A DNA stretch of 6,464 nucleotides from Rickettsiales bacterium (GCA_031255235.1 JAIRSX010000041.1:1-6464); one strand, 5' to 3'; numbered from the stretch's first letter, positions 1 through 6,464 are shown. Notes: a model not told the origin generated them from the sequence alone. A program made the numbers and translations.

Positions 1-401
1 TGTTTTATTTGCCCTATATTTCCAAATATGTCTTCTATAACCCCTGTATCATTTTCAATGCTGGTAGTAATACTGTTCTCGAGTGGTTCATAACCATTGG
101 TATCAATATTATATAAGGAAAGTTTTTTTAAAATATTATCCTCAAAATCCAATACCAAAACCCTTTGATCCTCTAAATCAGGTTTAAAAAATAAAAATTT
201 TTTTATTTTATACGAATAATAAACCCATCTATTATTGTCAAAATCTGATACAAATGACGGAAAACCAATAGTCCTAATAACATTATCTTTGCTCGTTAAA
301 TCAACATTCAATCTTTCAATATCATCATTATCCAATATCTTACCCTTATTAGAAGTAATACAGGAAGTTAAAAGTAACAAAATCAAGAGCTTATAATTCA
401 T
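1..401 (-). CDS. bamE: Outer-membrane assembly lipoprotein BamE (OmlA/SmpA family), C-terminus cut by the window edge
   Basis: The minus strand is open from an ATG at 401-399 to the window edge, giving 133 residues without a stop. The N-terminus has Lys4, a hydrophobic run of Leu/Ile and a lipobox L-T-S-C with Cys14, so a lipidated signal peptide is visible. A BamE/OmlA-type body follows: an IGFPS turn (about residues 46-50), a W-V-Y-Y-S strand (about 59-63), an FFKPD segment (about 70-74), a D-Q-R-V-L strand, and an LFGN-like IFGNIGQ near residue 127, typical of alphaproteobacterial members. Family knowledge: BamE is the small lipoprotein of the BAM complex that inserts beta-barrel proteins into the outer membrane. 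The start lies inside the last codons of the peroxiredoxin gene, 11 bases overlapping, with AAGAAG a little upstream as a possible ribosome site, so coupled translation is likely. The call rests on motifs seen by eye; the missing end could hold a few dozen residues more. Confidence 0.85.
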   Translation of the reverse strand, partial: MNYKLLILLLLTSCITSNKGKILDNDDIERLNVDLTSKDNVIRTIGFPSFVSDFDNNRWVYYSYKIKKFLFFKPDLEDQRVLVLDFEDNILKKLSLYNIDTNGYEPLENSITTSIENDTGVIEDIFGNIGQIK

Positions 402-987
402 TTGAATGCTTCTTTAAAAAATCTGCTACACTTTCACTTGTTGTTTTCAAAGTTTCCTGTCCCTTTTTCCAATTAGCAGGACAAACCTCTCCATGTTCTT
501 GACTGAATTTTAGCGCATCAATAATTCTCAAATATTCATCAATATTTCTACCAATGGACATTTCATTTACCGATTCATGCACAATATAACCATTTTGGTC
601 TATTATAAATGTTGCCCTAAAACTCAATTTTGACGGGGCTAAAATACCATAACTTTTTGAAATTGCCCCAAGAGAATCTGCGATAATAGGAAACTTTATA
701 TTAACAATACCACCCTGCTCTCTCTGGGTATTTTTCCAAGCATAATGAACATATTGACTATCCAAACTCGCTCCAAAAACCAATACACCTCTTTCTTCAA
801 ATTCTTTTAATCTGTTATCAAAAGCGATAATCTCAGTAGGACAAATAAAGGAAAAATCTGCTGGCCAAAAAAACAAAAGAGTAATTTTATCTTTTATGGA
901 CTCCTTAAAATTTATCTCCTTAAAGGTATTATCTCCAAAGACCGCTGTTGCAGTAAAATCAGGGGCAATTTTTCCAACTAATGACAT
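391..987 (-). CDS. ahpC: Typical 2-Cys peroxiredoxin (AhpC/TSA family)
   Basis: This is a 198-residue thiol peroxidase of normal family length that reduces H2O2 and organic hydroperoxides in the cytoplasm. The peroxidatic site is seen as P42-x-x-x-S46-x-x-C49-P-T-E, with Ser in the usual Thr position, and the helper Arg is R124 in SFRATF. The resolving cysteine is C169 in the E-V-C-P-A-N-W motif, so this is the dimeric 2-Cys type. The C-terminus ends in a helix without the YF motif, and GGIVN replaces GGLG. Both are features of peroxiredoxins that resist over-oxidation in the known family. No AhpF- or AhpD-like partner lies in the window, so the reductant is unknown, perhaps thioredoxin. The ATG at 987-985 directly precedes the family's usual first strand; no good Shine-Dalgarno is seen. 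The gene leads a minus-strand pair with bamE. Confidence 0.95.
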   Translation of the reverse strand: MSLVGKIAPDFTATAVFGDNTFKEINFKESIKDKITLLFFWPADFSFICPTEIIAFDNRLKEFEERGVLVFGASLDSQYVHYAWKNTQREQGGIVNIKFPIIADSLGAISKSYGILAPSKLSFRATFIIDQNGYIVHESVNEMSIGRNIDEYLRIIDALKFSQEHGEVCPANWKKGQETLKTTSESVADFLKKHSNEL

Positions 988-1010
988 AATAAAACTTTGT
1001 TTATTACTAG

Positions 1011-1038
1011 CGTATATTAACTTTTAGAGAAAAACAAA
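1011..1038 (-). promoter_or_regulatory. Possible promoter of ahpC-bamE
   Basis: On the minus strand TATACG (1016-1011) could be a -10 box, with TTTGTT (1038-1033) 16 bases upstream as a poor -35. This would give a leader of about 17-20 bases before the ahpC ATG. The match is weak and the DNA is AT-rich, so chance is a real alternative. Confidence 0.25.
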
Positions 1039-1047
1039 TAAAAAATT

Positions 1048-1069
1048 CACCTATATTACAGGTGTCACC
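1048..1069. promoter_or_regulatory. Overlapping inverted repeats upstream of ahpC, possible operator
   Basis: CACCT (1048-1052) and AGGTG (1060-1064) form an inverted repeat with a seven-base spacer. The second arm also belongs to the small palindrome GGTGTCACC (1061-1069). Read on the minus strand, this gives two GGTGA motifs 18 bases apart, just upstream of the proposed -35 of ahpC. The place suits a regulator of a peroxide-defence gene. It does not fit the OxyR spacing I know, so no regulator is named. Confidence 0.25.
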
Positions 1070-1168
1070 AATAGCCTAATACTGTGAAAAATACACCAAT
1101 AATGTCAGTTTAGATGTTGTTTGAAGGACAAAAACTAAATAATTGTACTTAAAACTACAATCTTTTAT

Positions 1169-1197
1169 TTGACATTCCGCTTTGTACGTGATACACT
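1169..1197 (+). promoter_or_regulatory. Strong sigma-70-like promoter facing the gene-free region
   Basis: A perfect -35 hexamer TTGACA (1169-1174) is followed after exactly 17 bases by TACACT (1192-1197), which matches TATAAT at four of six positions including the key first A and last T. The expected start of transcription is near 1204. It is the best promoter match I found in the window, and no open reading frame of useful length follows: the first ATG, at 1202, meets a stop after five codons. Confidence 0.55.
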
Positions 1198-1452
1198 ATA
1201 AATGTACAAGTTGTTTTGAGACATTGTGAATTGGATTAAAAGATGGTTTGAAATGTTTCTAACAGATTGTAATTTTTGGAGGGTAGGTTCCTTCCAAGAG
1301 GGATCTCTATAGTAGGGATTGATTAGTTGAGAGATCAAAAAAAGGGTTAGAAATAAGGGCGTGAGTGGTGTCCGTTCGTTGTATGTAGTGTATGACGGAA
1401 AAGCCTAAATATAGAAAAAAATAGAAAGAGGAGCGATTATAAAAATAAAACG

Positions 1453-1587
1453 AGGTAATCCTATTGCAATGGAAAGTCCGAATGCTTTAATTAAAGAAGA
1501 AAAGGTGAAAATCCTAAGAACCTAGTAAAGGAAAAAGAGTAACCTAACGGTGAATTAAATGAGTTCTTGAATAAAGGTGAAAATCCT
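1453..1587 (+). repeat. Three spaced copies of a short motif, AGGT(GAA)AATCCT
   Basis: The 15-base word AAAGGTGAAAATCCT occurs exactly at 1501-1515 and 1573-1587, 72 bases (24 codons) apart. A copy lacking three bases, AGGTAATCCT, lies at 1453-1462. Read as codons, the copies give (K/R)-G-(E)-N-P, followed by similar Leu/Lys/Glu-rich stretches (NALIKEEK, KNLVKEKE, ENLQKNRKE). The first copy is in a different frame from the other two, and stops interrupt the reading. This may be a remnant of a repeat-containing protein. Confidence 0.45.
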
Positions 1588-1748
1588 TTAGAAAATCTCC
1601 AAAAAAATAGGAAGGAGTTAGGGCAAATGAGATGAAAGGAAATGAAAAATCACTTAGGTTGTGAACGATGACCTTACCGATATCTAAGTTAGGAAGTATA
1701 AGACCTATGTAATAATTAGTGATAGTTGTCACGGTTGTTAATGGTTGT

Positions 1749-1763
1749 GTTTGTTTGTTTGTT
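1749..1763 (+). repeat. GTTT microsatellite
   Basis: Three and three-quarter tandem GTTT units lie within a locally T/G-rich patch that interrupts the otherwise A/G-rich region. The patch continues to about 1774. No gene is near enough for the repeat to control its frame. Confidence 0.6.
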
Positions 1764-2701
1764 GAATTTGTTTAGTGATATCTGATGAATAGTTGGATAT
1801 TGTGAGATTTGTTTGATGAACCTATGAATAATCGATTGTTAATCAATATAAAAGTAGGACAGATAGTTAGGACTAAGAAACAAGATATTGGAAAAAAACC
1901 ACCTGCTATATAATAAAGTAAAAGTAGAAAGTCGTTTAGGGTAGAATAACATCCTGTTTGCAAGATAGTAATTAAATAAAAGAGATAAATAATTAAAACA
2001 TTTTGTGAACGAAAAAAGAATGATTAAGAAATTAAAAATAAGATCTTTAAATCAAAGAAATGATAGTTAAAATAGAGATGAGAAGGGTAAAAAACTATTA
2101 GGTGTTGAGTAAAAATAAAAAGAAGTCATTCGTAAAAATCTGTTATTCCAGAAGTAGATTTCTGTATAATGTGCTGTAAAATGGATATTATAGAAAGGTT
2201 CAAAAAGGAAAAGAAGTAGTTTGATGGATGAAAAACTATAAAATAGAAAAAGTTATGGAAAAGCATAACTGAACTGAATCTACCAAGGTTGATTATTCCT
2301 TGTATTATGTCTATAAGATTAGATATTGTAAGAAAGATAGTTAAGATGTGGTTAGTGTCTTGCTTGGTACTAAAAAATAATGTATTAAGTTGGGTTAAAA
2401 AAGAATGGTCGTAATAAAAATTAAGAACAAAATGGGCTGTTTTATTAGAAAGAAAATGATACCCGTAAAAATAGAAAAAATGAGTATTAAACTAATTAAC
2501 TAAGTTTTGGATAAAAACTTGTCGTGATCAGATAAAATTGATTAGATAAAGCCGAAAATAGAAGAAGAGTAAGTTGAAATGGAAAAGAGCTTACGAATAA
2601 AAGGCGTTTTAACAAAAGTACAGATGTCCCGGTAAGCAATTACAAGCGGCATGGATATGTTAAGATGTTGGAATAAGTTGTAATAAGTAGAGCGTTTATC
2701 T

Positions 2702-2724
2702 TGGAAATAATTCCATCTTTTTTT
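2702..2724 (+). terminator. Weak intrinsic terminator, first of a pair
   Basis: TGGAA (2702-2706) and TTCCA (2711-2715) form a five-base stem around the loop ATAA. TC and seven T residues (2718-2724) follow. The stem is short, but the T run lies only on the plus-strand side, which fits termination of a plus-strand transcript from the gene-free region. Confidence 0.4.
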
Positions 2725-2762
2725 GAAGTAAGTAGCAAAAGAGTAAAAATTATTATTTTTGT

Positions 2763-2808
2763 AATAAAGGGTAGAAAGAGCAAAAACTTTCCGCCCTTTA
2801 TTTTTTTT
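2763..2808 (+). terminator. Strong intrinsic terminator, second of a pair
   Basis: AATAAAGGG (2763-2771) pairs with CCCTTTATT (2794-2802). Inside it GAAAG (2774-2778) pairs with CTTTC (2787-2791), leaving a 2x2 internal loop and an A-rich apical loop. An uninterrupted T run follows to 2808 on the plus strand. On the minus strand the bases after the hairpin begin with ACAAAAAT, a poor U-tract, so the main orientation is plus. It may still work weakly for uppS, which ends about 120 bases away on the minus strand. Confidence 0.75.
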
Positions 2809-2924
2809 GGATGTTTTTCATAAATAATATCATAAATATACAATATTTTAGTGCATTTGATGACTAAGTACAAAAGTCCAAATTTTATTAACTATCGAAA
2901 ATTTAAATTACAATCAATATGATT

Positions 2925-3602
2925 TTATTTCCCAAGTCTTCTTTCTCTTTTATTGTAGTCCTCTATTATCCTATCTAAAGTAGCCTCATCAAATTCTGGC
3001 CAATACTTATCTAAAAAATAAAACTCGCTATATGCAATTTCCCACAAAAGAAACCCACTTATTCTTTGTTCCCCACTTGTCCTGACAACCAAATCGGGAT
3101 GTGGTATATCACCATAATACAAATTATTATTAAATAATTTTTCATCTATATCCGCCTCTTTTATTCCCATTCCAATAATTTTTTTTGTTACATCAACAAT
3201 CTCTTGCCTCCCACCATAATTAAAGGCTATATTCACTTGCATTCCATCACATTTGCTGGTTTTTGCTTCGATTTCATTTATTCGTTTCAAAATACTATTC
3301 TTAAGTCTACCATCCCGTCTTCCTATCACCCTTACTTTTATATTGTCTTTCTCTAATTCATCTGATTTTTCTGTTAAAAAGTTTTCTATCAGCTCCATTA
3401 AATCTGCAACTTCAGATGGACTTCTGTTCCAATTTTCATTCGAAAATGTGTAAAAAGTAAGGTATTTTATACTTCTATTTTTACACCAAATAATAACTTC
3501 ATTCAATTTATCTATACCAGATTTATGTCCTTCCTTGACACTTTTATTATTTTGTTTAGCCCATCGTCTATTACCATCCATTATCATCGCTAAATGTTGC
3601 AT
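2925..3602 (-). CDS. uppS: Undecaprenyl diphosphate synthase (cis-prenyltransferase)
   Basis: The enzyme adds isopentenyl units in cis to farnesyl diphosphate, giving the C55 lipid carrier for peptidoglycan and other surface glycans; it works at the cytoplasmic membrane face. Family motifs are present in order: MDGNRRWAK at the N-terminus with the catalytic Asp (Arg replaces the commoner Gly, as in some other cis-prenyltransferases), FSNENWNR, NIAFNYGGR, then RTSGEQRISGFLLW and AYSEFYF with the Mg-binding Glu, and WPEFDE near the end. I use the ATG at 3602-3600, giving 225 residues and starting two residues before the conserved H-L-A. A TTG at 3626 would add eight residues; neither has a clear ribosome site. 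The gene stands alone. In many alphaproteobacteria uppS is followed by cdsA and dxr, but here it is followed by the gene-free region. Confidence 0.95.
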   Translation of the reverse strand: MQHLAMIMDGNRRWAKQNNKSVKEGHKSGIDKLNEVIIWCKNRSIKYLTFYTFSNENWNRSPSEVADLMELIENFLTEKSDELEKDNIKVRVIGRRDGRLKNSILKRINEIEAKTSKCDGMQVNIAFNYGGRQEIVDVTKKIIGMGIKEADIDEKLFNNNLYYGDIPHPDLVVRTSGEQRISGFLLWEIAYSEFYFLDKYWPEFDEATLDRIIEDYNKRERRLGK

Positions 3603-3609
3603 ATTATTT

Positions 3610-3621
3610 ACAGAACTCTGT
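3610..3621. promoter_or_regulatory. Short palindrome at the uppS start
   Basis: ACAGA and TCTGT form perfect five-base arms around two central bases. The palindrome lies between the two possible uppS start codons (TTG 3626, ATG 3602). It might be an operator or a small leader hairpin affecting uppS translation. Chance is possible at this length. Confidence 0.2.
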
Positions 3622-3778
3622 GGCAAGTTTATAAATAATTCGGCATTAAATCAATTTTTATTTTGTAATAAAATATATTTACTGGATTTTATCTAAAAGA
3701 GAACAAAAAATGAAAAATTACATTTCAGAAAAACAATAATTTGTTTTTTCTTTTTTTTTGTGTAGATTTTATCGCAGA

Positions 3779-5065
3779 ATGACGTCATTTTTATCAAAGT
3801 CAGATACTTTGAACTTGCACAGAAAAGTTTTGAGTGTTTGTTTATTGCTTTTTTGTTTTATGTCTTTTGTTTTTGCAGAAAAAACGAATAGTAGTAATGG
3901 CACCATTTTAAAAAATACAATTAGGAATGTCATACCTTCTGTTGTTACTATAAGCACTGACACTTCTGTTGGTACTGGTTTTATTCTTAGCAAAGATGGT
4001 TATATTTTAACAAATCATCATGTTGTATCTGGACGAAAGGATATAAATGTTATTTTGTCAGATGGAACTGAGTTTAAAGCAAGCGTAGCAGGAAATGATG
4101 AATTAAATGATATTTCTCTACTAAAAATAAAGACGACCACGGATTTAAAACCCGTAGAAATTGAATCTAACTTTGAATTAGGAGAAAATGTGATTGTTAT
4201 TGGCAACTTGCATAATCTTGGAATTTCTGTTTCCACTGGAATTGTGTCCGGACTCAATAGAAAGATAGGTAAATTTGCATTTAATTTTATACAGATGAAT
4301 GCTTCTATAAGCAGAGGAAATTCTGGAGGTCCATTATTCAATGAAAATGGTAAAGTTATAGGAATAGTTGCTGCCACTCATGTGATAGAAGATAGAATTT
4401 CATTTGCTATACCTATGGTTGAAATATTGCCAATATTAGATGAACTCAAAGAGTATGGTTCCATTGAAAGAGGTTCTATAGGTCTTAAAACCCACAGAAT
4501 TGATCCAAAGATCCAATCTATTATTGGTGTCAAAAATGGTGTTATTGTCACAGATGTTTTTAAAAATGGTCCAGCAGATAAATCTGGTATTTTGGTCGGT
4601 GATGTTATTGTTTCATCTGAGAATAAAATTATATCAAACCCAATTGATTTGGAACATATTATTTCATCTTTTGCTATCAATTCCAAAATTCCGCTCACAA
4701 CTTATAGAAATGGGCATTTGAAAAATATTTATATCAAATCTACTAAAGATGCAGATTATAGCGATGCTTCTTTTTTGGCAAAAGCAATAAGGATTTTTGA
4801 TATGTTCGTGTTACCAGTAGATAAAGAGGTTAGAGATAGTTTTTCTTTAGGTAATGATTTAAAAGGTGGATATGTTTTGCATGTTGAAAAAGGTGGTATT
4901 GCTGATAGAAATGGTATAAAACAAGGCAGTGTAGTTTTATCAATAAATCAGAATGTTATTATAGATGAAGATTCTATCTTGAACGCTATAAATAAAATTG
5001 AAAACGAAAAGAATGTTTTCCTAATAATTAAAGGATTAAATAAAATAATTTTATTAGAACAATAG
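3779..5065 (+). CDS. htrA: HtrA/DegP-type periplasmic serine protease with two PDZ domains
   Basis: A secreted quality-control protease that degrades misfolded envelope proteins and may also act as a chaperone. Numbered from the ATG at 3779 (428 residues): a signal peptide with basic n-region (HRK, 14-16), hydrophobic core and likely cut after F-V-F-A (Ala33); a trypsin-like domain of about 40-225 with the triad His81 (TNHHVV, where TNNHVV is usual), Asp111 (ELNDISLLKI) and Ser182 (GNSGGP); PDZ1 at about 230-322; PDZ2 at about 340-428. An earlier in-frame TTG at 3758 would add seven residues but falls directly after a run of T, so ATG is preferred; no clear ribosome site precedes either. The gene is divergent from uppS and 130 bases before fabF. 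The enzyme is complete with all catalytic residues. Which of DegP, DegQ or DegS-like roles it plays cannot be told here, though two PDZ domains exclude DegS. Confidence 0.93.
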   Translation: MTSFLSKSDTLNLHRKVLSVCLLLFCFMSFVFAEKTNSSNGTILKNTIRNVIPSVVTISTDTSVGTGFILSKDGYILTNHHVVSGRKDINVILSDGTEFKASVAGNDELNDISLLKIKTTTDLKPVEIESNFELGENVIVIGNLHNLGISVSTGIVSGLNRKIGKFAFNFIQMNASISRGNSGGPLFNENGKVIGIVAATHVIEDRISFAIPMVEILPILDELKEYGSIERGSIGLKTHRIDPKIQSIIGVKNGVIVTDVFKNGPADKSGILVGDVIVSSENKIISNPIDLEHIISSFAINSKIPLTTYRNGHLKNIYIKSTKDADYSDASFLAKAIRIFDMFVLPVDKEVRDSFSLGNDLKGGYVLHVEKGGIADRNGIKQGSVVLSINQNVIIDEDSILNAINKIENEKNVFLIIKGLNKIILLEQ

Positions 5066-5084
5066 GGATAGCATAAATTTGTTT

Positions 5085-5112
5085 TTGAATTCGTGAGACT
5101 GGACATTAATAA
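5085..5112 (+). promoter_or_regulatory. Possible promoter for fabF
   Basis: TTGAAT (5085-5090) and TAATAA (5107-5112) are 16 bases apart, in the 130-base gap between htrA and fabF. The leader would be about 75-80 bases and would include an eleven-T run (5133-5143). No convincing terminator closes htrA, so read-through from htrA is equally possible. Confidence 0.25.
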
Positions 5113-5195
5113 GATTATTCGTTTTTTATTTGTTTTTTTTTTTGTAATATTTTAGATTTGAACAGATTATCTAATTTTTAACAAAGAACGATTGT

Positions 5196-6464
5196 ATGAG
5201 AAGAGTAGTAGTAACGGGACTTGGTTTAGTTAGTCCGTTGGGAAATAAAGTTAATAGTAGTTGGAATAATATTATAAATTCTAAAAGTGGAATTAGGAGA
5301 ATACAATCTTTTGATTTGACCAATATACCTGATAAAGTATCAAAGTACGCTGGAGAAGTCAATATAGGTGTAGGGGAGAATGATTTTAACCCCGATTTGT
5401 TTATTGAAAAAAAAGATCAGCGAAAAAATGGTAAATTTATTTGGTTTGCTCTTGGAGCGGCGGAGGAAGCATTAACTGATGCTAATTGGAAACCATCAGA
5501 CGAAAATGAGTTGGCAAGAACTGGTGTTATGATTGGAAGTGGAATTGGTGGTTTGGATTATATACAGAATACATGTAAGAGTTTATTTAGCGGCGGTATC
5601 ACAAAAATATCTCCTTTTTTTATACCGGCATCACTAATAAACCTTGCAACAGGTCATATATCAATCAAGTATGGTTTTACTGGACCTAATCAAGCAGCGG
5701 TTACTGCTTGTGCTTCCGGTGCCCATGCCATAGGTGATAGTGCCAGAATGATTAGAGATGAAGTCTGCGATGTCGTAATAACTGGTGGTGCGGAATCTTC
5801 TATCTGTGAGTTAGGAATTGGTGGATTTTCTTCTATGAAAGCATTATCTACAAGATATATTGATTGTCCAGAGAAAGCATGTCGCCCTTGGGATAGTGGA
5901 CGAGATGGTTTTGTTATGGGGGAAGCAGCAGGAATTTTGGTATTAGAGGAATATGAACATGCAAAAAAAAGAGGAGCAAAGATTTATACAGAATTGGTTG
6001 GCTACGGTTCCGCCGGTGATGCCTTTCATGTTACTTCTCCTGACCCAAATGGAAAAGGACAGATTTCAACTATGAAGATGGCACTCAAAAGTGCTGGAAT
6101 TACTGCAGATAAGATTGGATATATAAATGCACACGGCACTTCAACTCCAATTGGAGATGTTTGTGAGTTTAATTCAATAAAAAATATTTTTGGTTCCTGT
6201 TTGGATGGGGTTTCAGTTTCATCTACAAAATCTGCAACAGGACATTCTTTAGGTGCTGCAGGGGCGGTTGAAGCAATTCTATGTATAAAAGCACTAAATG
6301 ATGGAATTTTACCTCCTACATTAAATTTAGAGAATTTAGACGAAAGATGTGTTGGTATTGACCTTGTACCTCTTAAGGCAAAAGAAAAGAAATATGATTA
6401 CGTTATGTCAAATTCCTTTGGATTTGGTGGGACAAATGCTAGTCTGATTTTCAAGAAAATATAA
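5196..6464 (+). CDS. fabF: 3-oxoacyl-[acyl-carrier-protein] synthase II (FabF)
   Basis: The condensing enzyme of type II fatty-acid synthesis: it joins malonyl-ACP to a growing acyl-ACP with loss of CO2, in the cytoplasm. The 422-residue protein is full length, and its stop is the last codon of the window. Seen motifs are the N-terminal RRVVVTGLGLVSPLG, the acyl-binding Cys172 in TACASGAHA, His313 in NAHGTSTPIGD, Lys345 and His350 in STKSATGHSLGAAG, and the C-terminal NSFGFGGTNAS loop. The two-His, one-Cys triad separates it from FabH, which has Asn in place of one His. Length and the N-terminal segment favour FabF over FabB. Sequence style (for example GHISIKYGF and PEKACRPWD) is alphaproteobacterial. 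The ATG at 5196 sits exactly at the conserved start; AAAGAACG is at best a weak ribosome site. FabG and acyl carrier protein genes, common neighbours, are not in the window. Confidence 0.97.
   Translation: MRRVVVTGLGLVSPLGNKVNSSWNNIINSKSGIRRIQSFDLTNIPDKVSKYAGEVNIGVGENDFNPDLFIEKKDQRKNGKFIWFALGAAEEALTDANWKPSDENELARTGVMIGSGIGGLDYIQNTCKSLFSGGITKISPFFIPASLINLATGHISIKYGFTGPNQAAVTACASGAHAIGDSARMIRDEVCDVVITGGAESSICELGIGGFSSMKALSTRYIDCPEKACRPWDSGRDGFVMGEAAGILVLEEYEHAKKRGAKIYTELVGYGSAGDAFHVTSPDPNGKGQISTMKMALKSAGITADKIGYINAHGTSTPIGDVCEFNSIKNIFGSCLDGVSVSSTKSATGHSLGAAGAVEAILCIKALNDGILPPTLNLENLDERCVGIDLVPLKAKEKKYDYVMSNSFGFGGTNASLIFKKI

Larger units (their letters stand above)
1204..2760 (+). other. ORF-free purine-rich region; candidate long non-coding RNA or fully decayed gene
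   Basis: No frame on either strand keeps a credible reading frame. Hand translation of plus frame 1 shows TAA, TAG and TGA every few dozen codons at most, and the two 62-63 codon minus-strand frames (1544-1732, 1772-1963) resemble nothing known. Composition is lopsided: in 1381-1740 I count A 157, G 79, T 87, C 37, so the plus strand is about 66% purine with twice as much G as C. A hand-counted stretch of htrA (4441-4500) is about 57% purine. The region sits between a good plus promoter and two plus-oriented terminators, so a plus transcript of about 1.5-1.6 kb is inferred. I could not recognise rRNA, tRNA, RNase P RNA, tmRNA or an intron in it. Low C and T argue against extensive folding. 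A decayed coding gene whose coding-strand purine bias survives is the main alternative. Confidence 0.5.

Noticed and set aside
1440..1700. RNase P RNA (rnpB) suggested by GGAAAGTCCG at 1471-1480 and GGTGAAAA nearby.
   Set aside because: The full GAGGAAAGTCCGGGC core, the partner conserved regions and the closing ACAGAA...GGCTTA block are missing, and the region is too poor in C to form the helices.
1321..1779. Complementing this stretch without reversing it gives 153 codons without a stop.
   Set aside because: No natural strand reads this way. The pyrimidine-rich result has few stops by composition, and its many C-ending codons do not match the codon use of the real genes.
1544..1963. Two minus-strand reading frames of 62 and 63 codons.
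   Set aside because: They have no recognisable domain or ribosome site, and such lengths are expected by chance in a pyrimidine-rich strand.
2398..2499. A 34-codon hydrophobic minus-strand stretch downstream of uppS, where cdsA is often found, looking like transmembrane segments.
   Set aside because: The minus strand is T-rich here, so any open stretch reads as Phe/Leu/Ile. Stops close both ends and no CdsA signature motif was found; a remnant cannot be excluded.
1143..2874. TTGTACTTA (1143-1151) and TAAGTACAA (2866-2874) as terminal inverted repeats of a mobile element framing the gene-free region.
   Set aside because: Nine bases of an AT-rich word are expected by chance over this distance. 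The match does not extend, and there is no target duplication or transposase.
3710..3739. A nine-codon open frame starting MKNYI with GAGA upstream, before htrA, as a leader peptide.
   Set aside because: It is too short and too A-rich to separate from chance, and no attenuator-like hairpins follow it.
3253..4721. Several frames of 66-119 codons opposite or within uppS and htrA.
   Set aside because: They are shadows of the conserved genes, with no independent start signals or domains.

Overview
The window is AT-rich (about 68% A+T by hand count over positions 1381-1740). It carries five recognisable genes of alphaproteobacterial type. FabF and the BamE/OmlA-like lipoprotein look most like alphaproteobacterial family members. 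Low GC, weak Shine-Dalgarno sites and a long gene-free stretch would suit a reduced-genome lineage such as a Rickettsiales-like bacterium. That placement is inference; no rRNA or other marker is present.

Layout. Positions 1-987 (minus strand) hold a peroxiredoxin gene (ahpC-like). Its 3' end overlaps by 11 bases the start of an outer-membrane lipoprotein gene (bamE/omlA) that runs off the left edge. Positions 988-2924 contain no credible protein gene. Within them a near-consensus plus-strand promoter (1169-1197) is followed by about 1.5 kb of purine-rich DNA with stops in every frame. Two consecutive plus-oriented intrinsic terminator candidates (2702-2724 and 2763-2808) follow. This is the most unusual part of the window: either an unrecognised long RNA or the remains of a gene that kept its start and stop signals. 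Positions 2925-3602 (minus) hold uppS, standing alone. Divergent from it on the plus strand are an HtrA/DegP-type periplasmic protease (3779-5065) and fabF (5196-6464), whose stop codon is the last three bases of the window.

How the genes fit together. Four of the five serve envelope building or upkeep: BamE in beta-barrel assembly, HtrA in periplasmic protein quality control, UppS in making the lipid carrier for cell-wall glycans, and FabF in fatty-acid elongation. The peroxiredoxin removes peroxides in the cytoplasm and appears to be translated together with BamE. I see no mobile element, CRISPR array, tRNA, rRNA or integrase.
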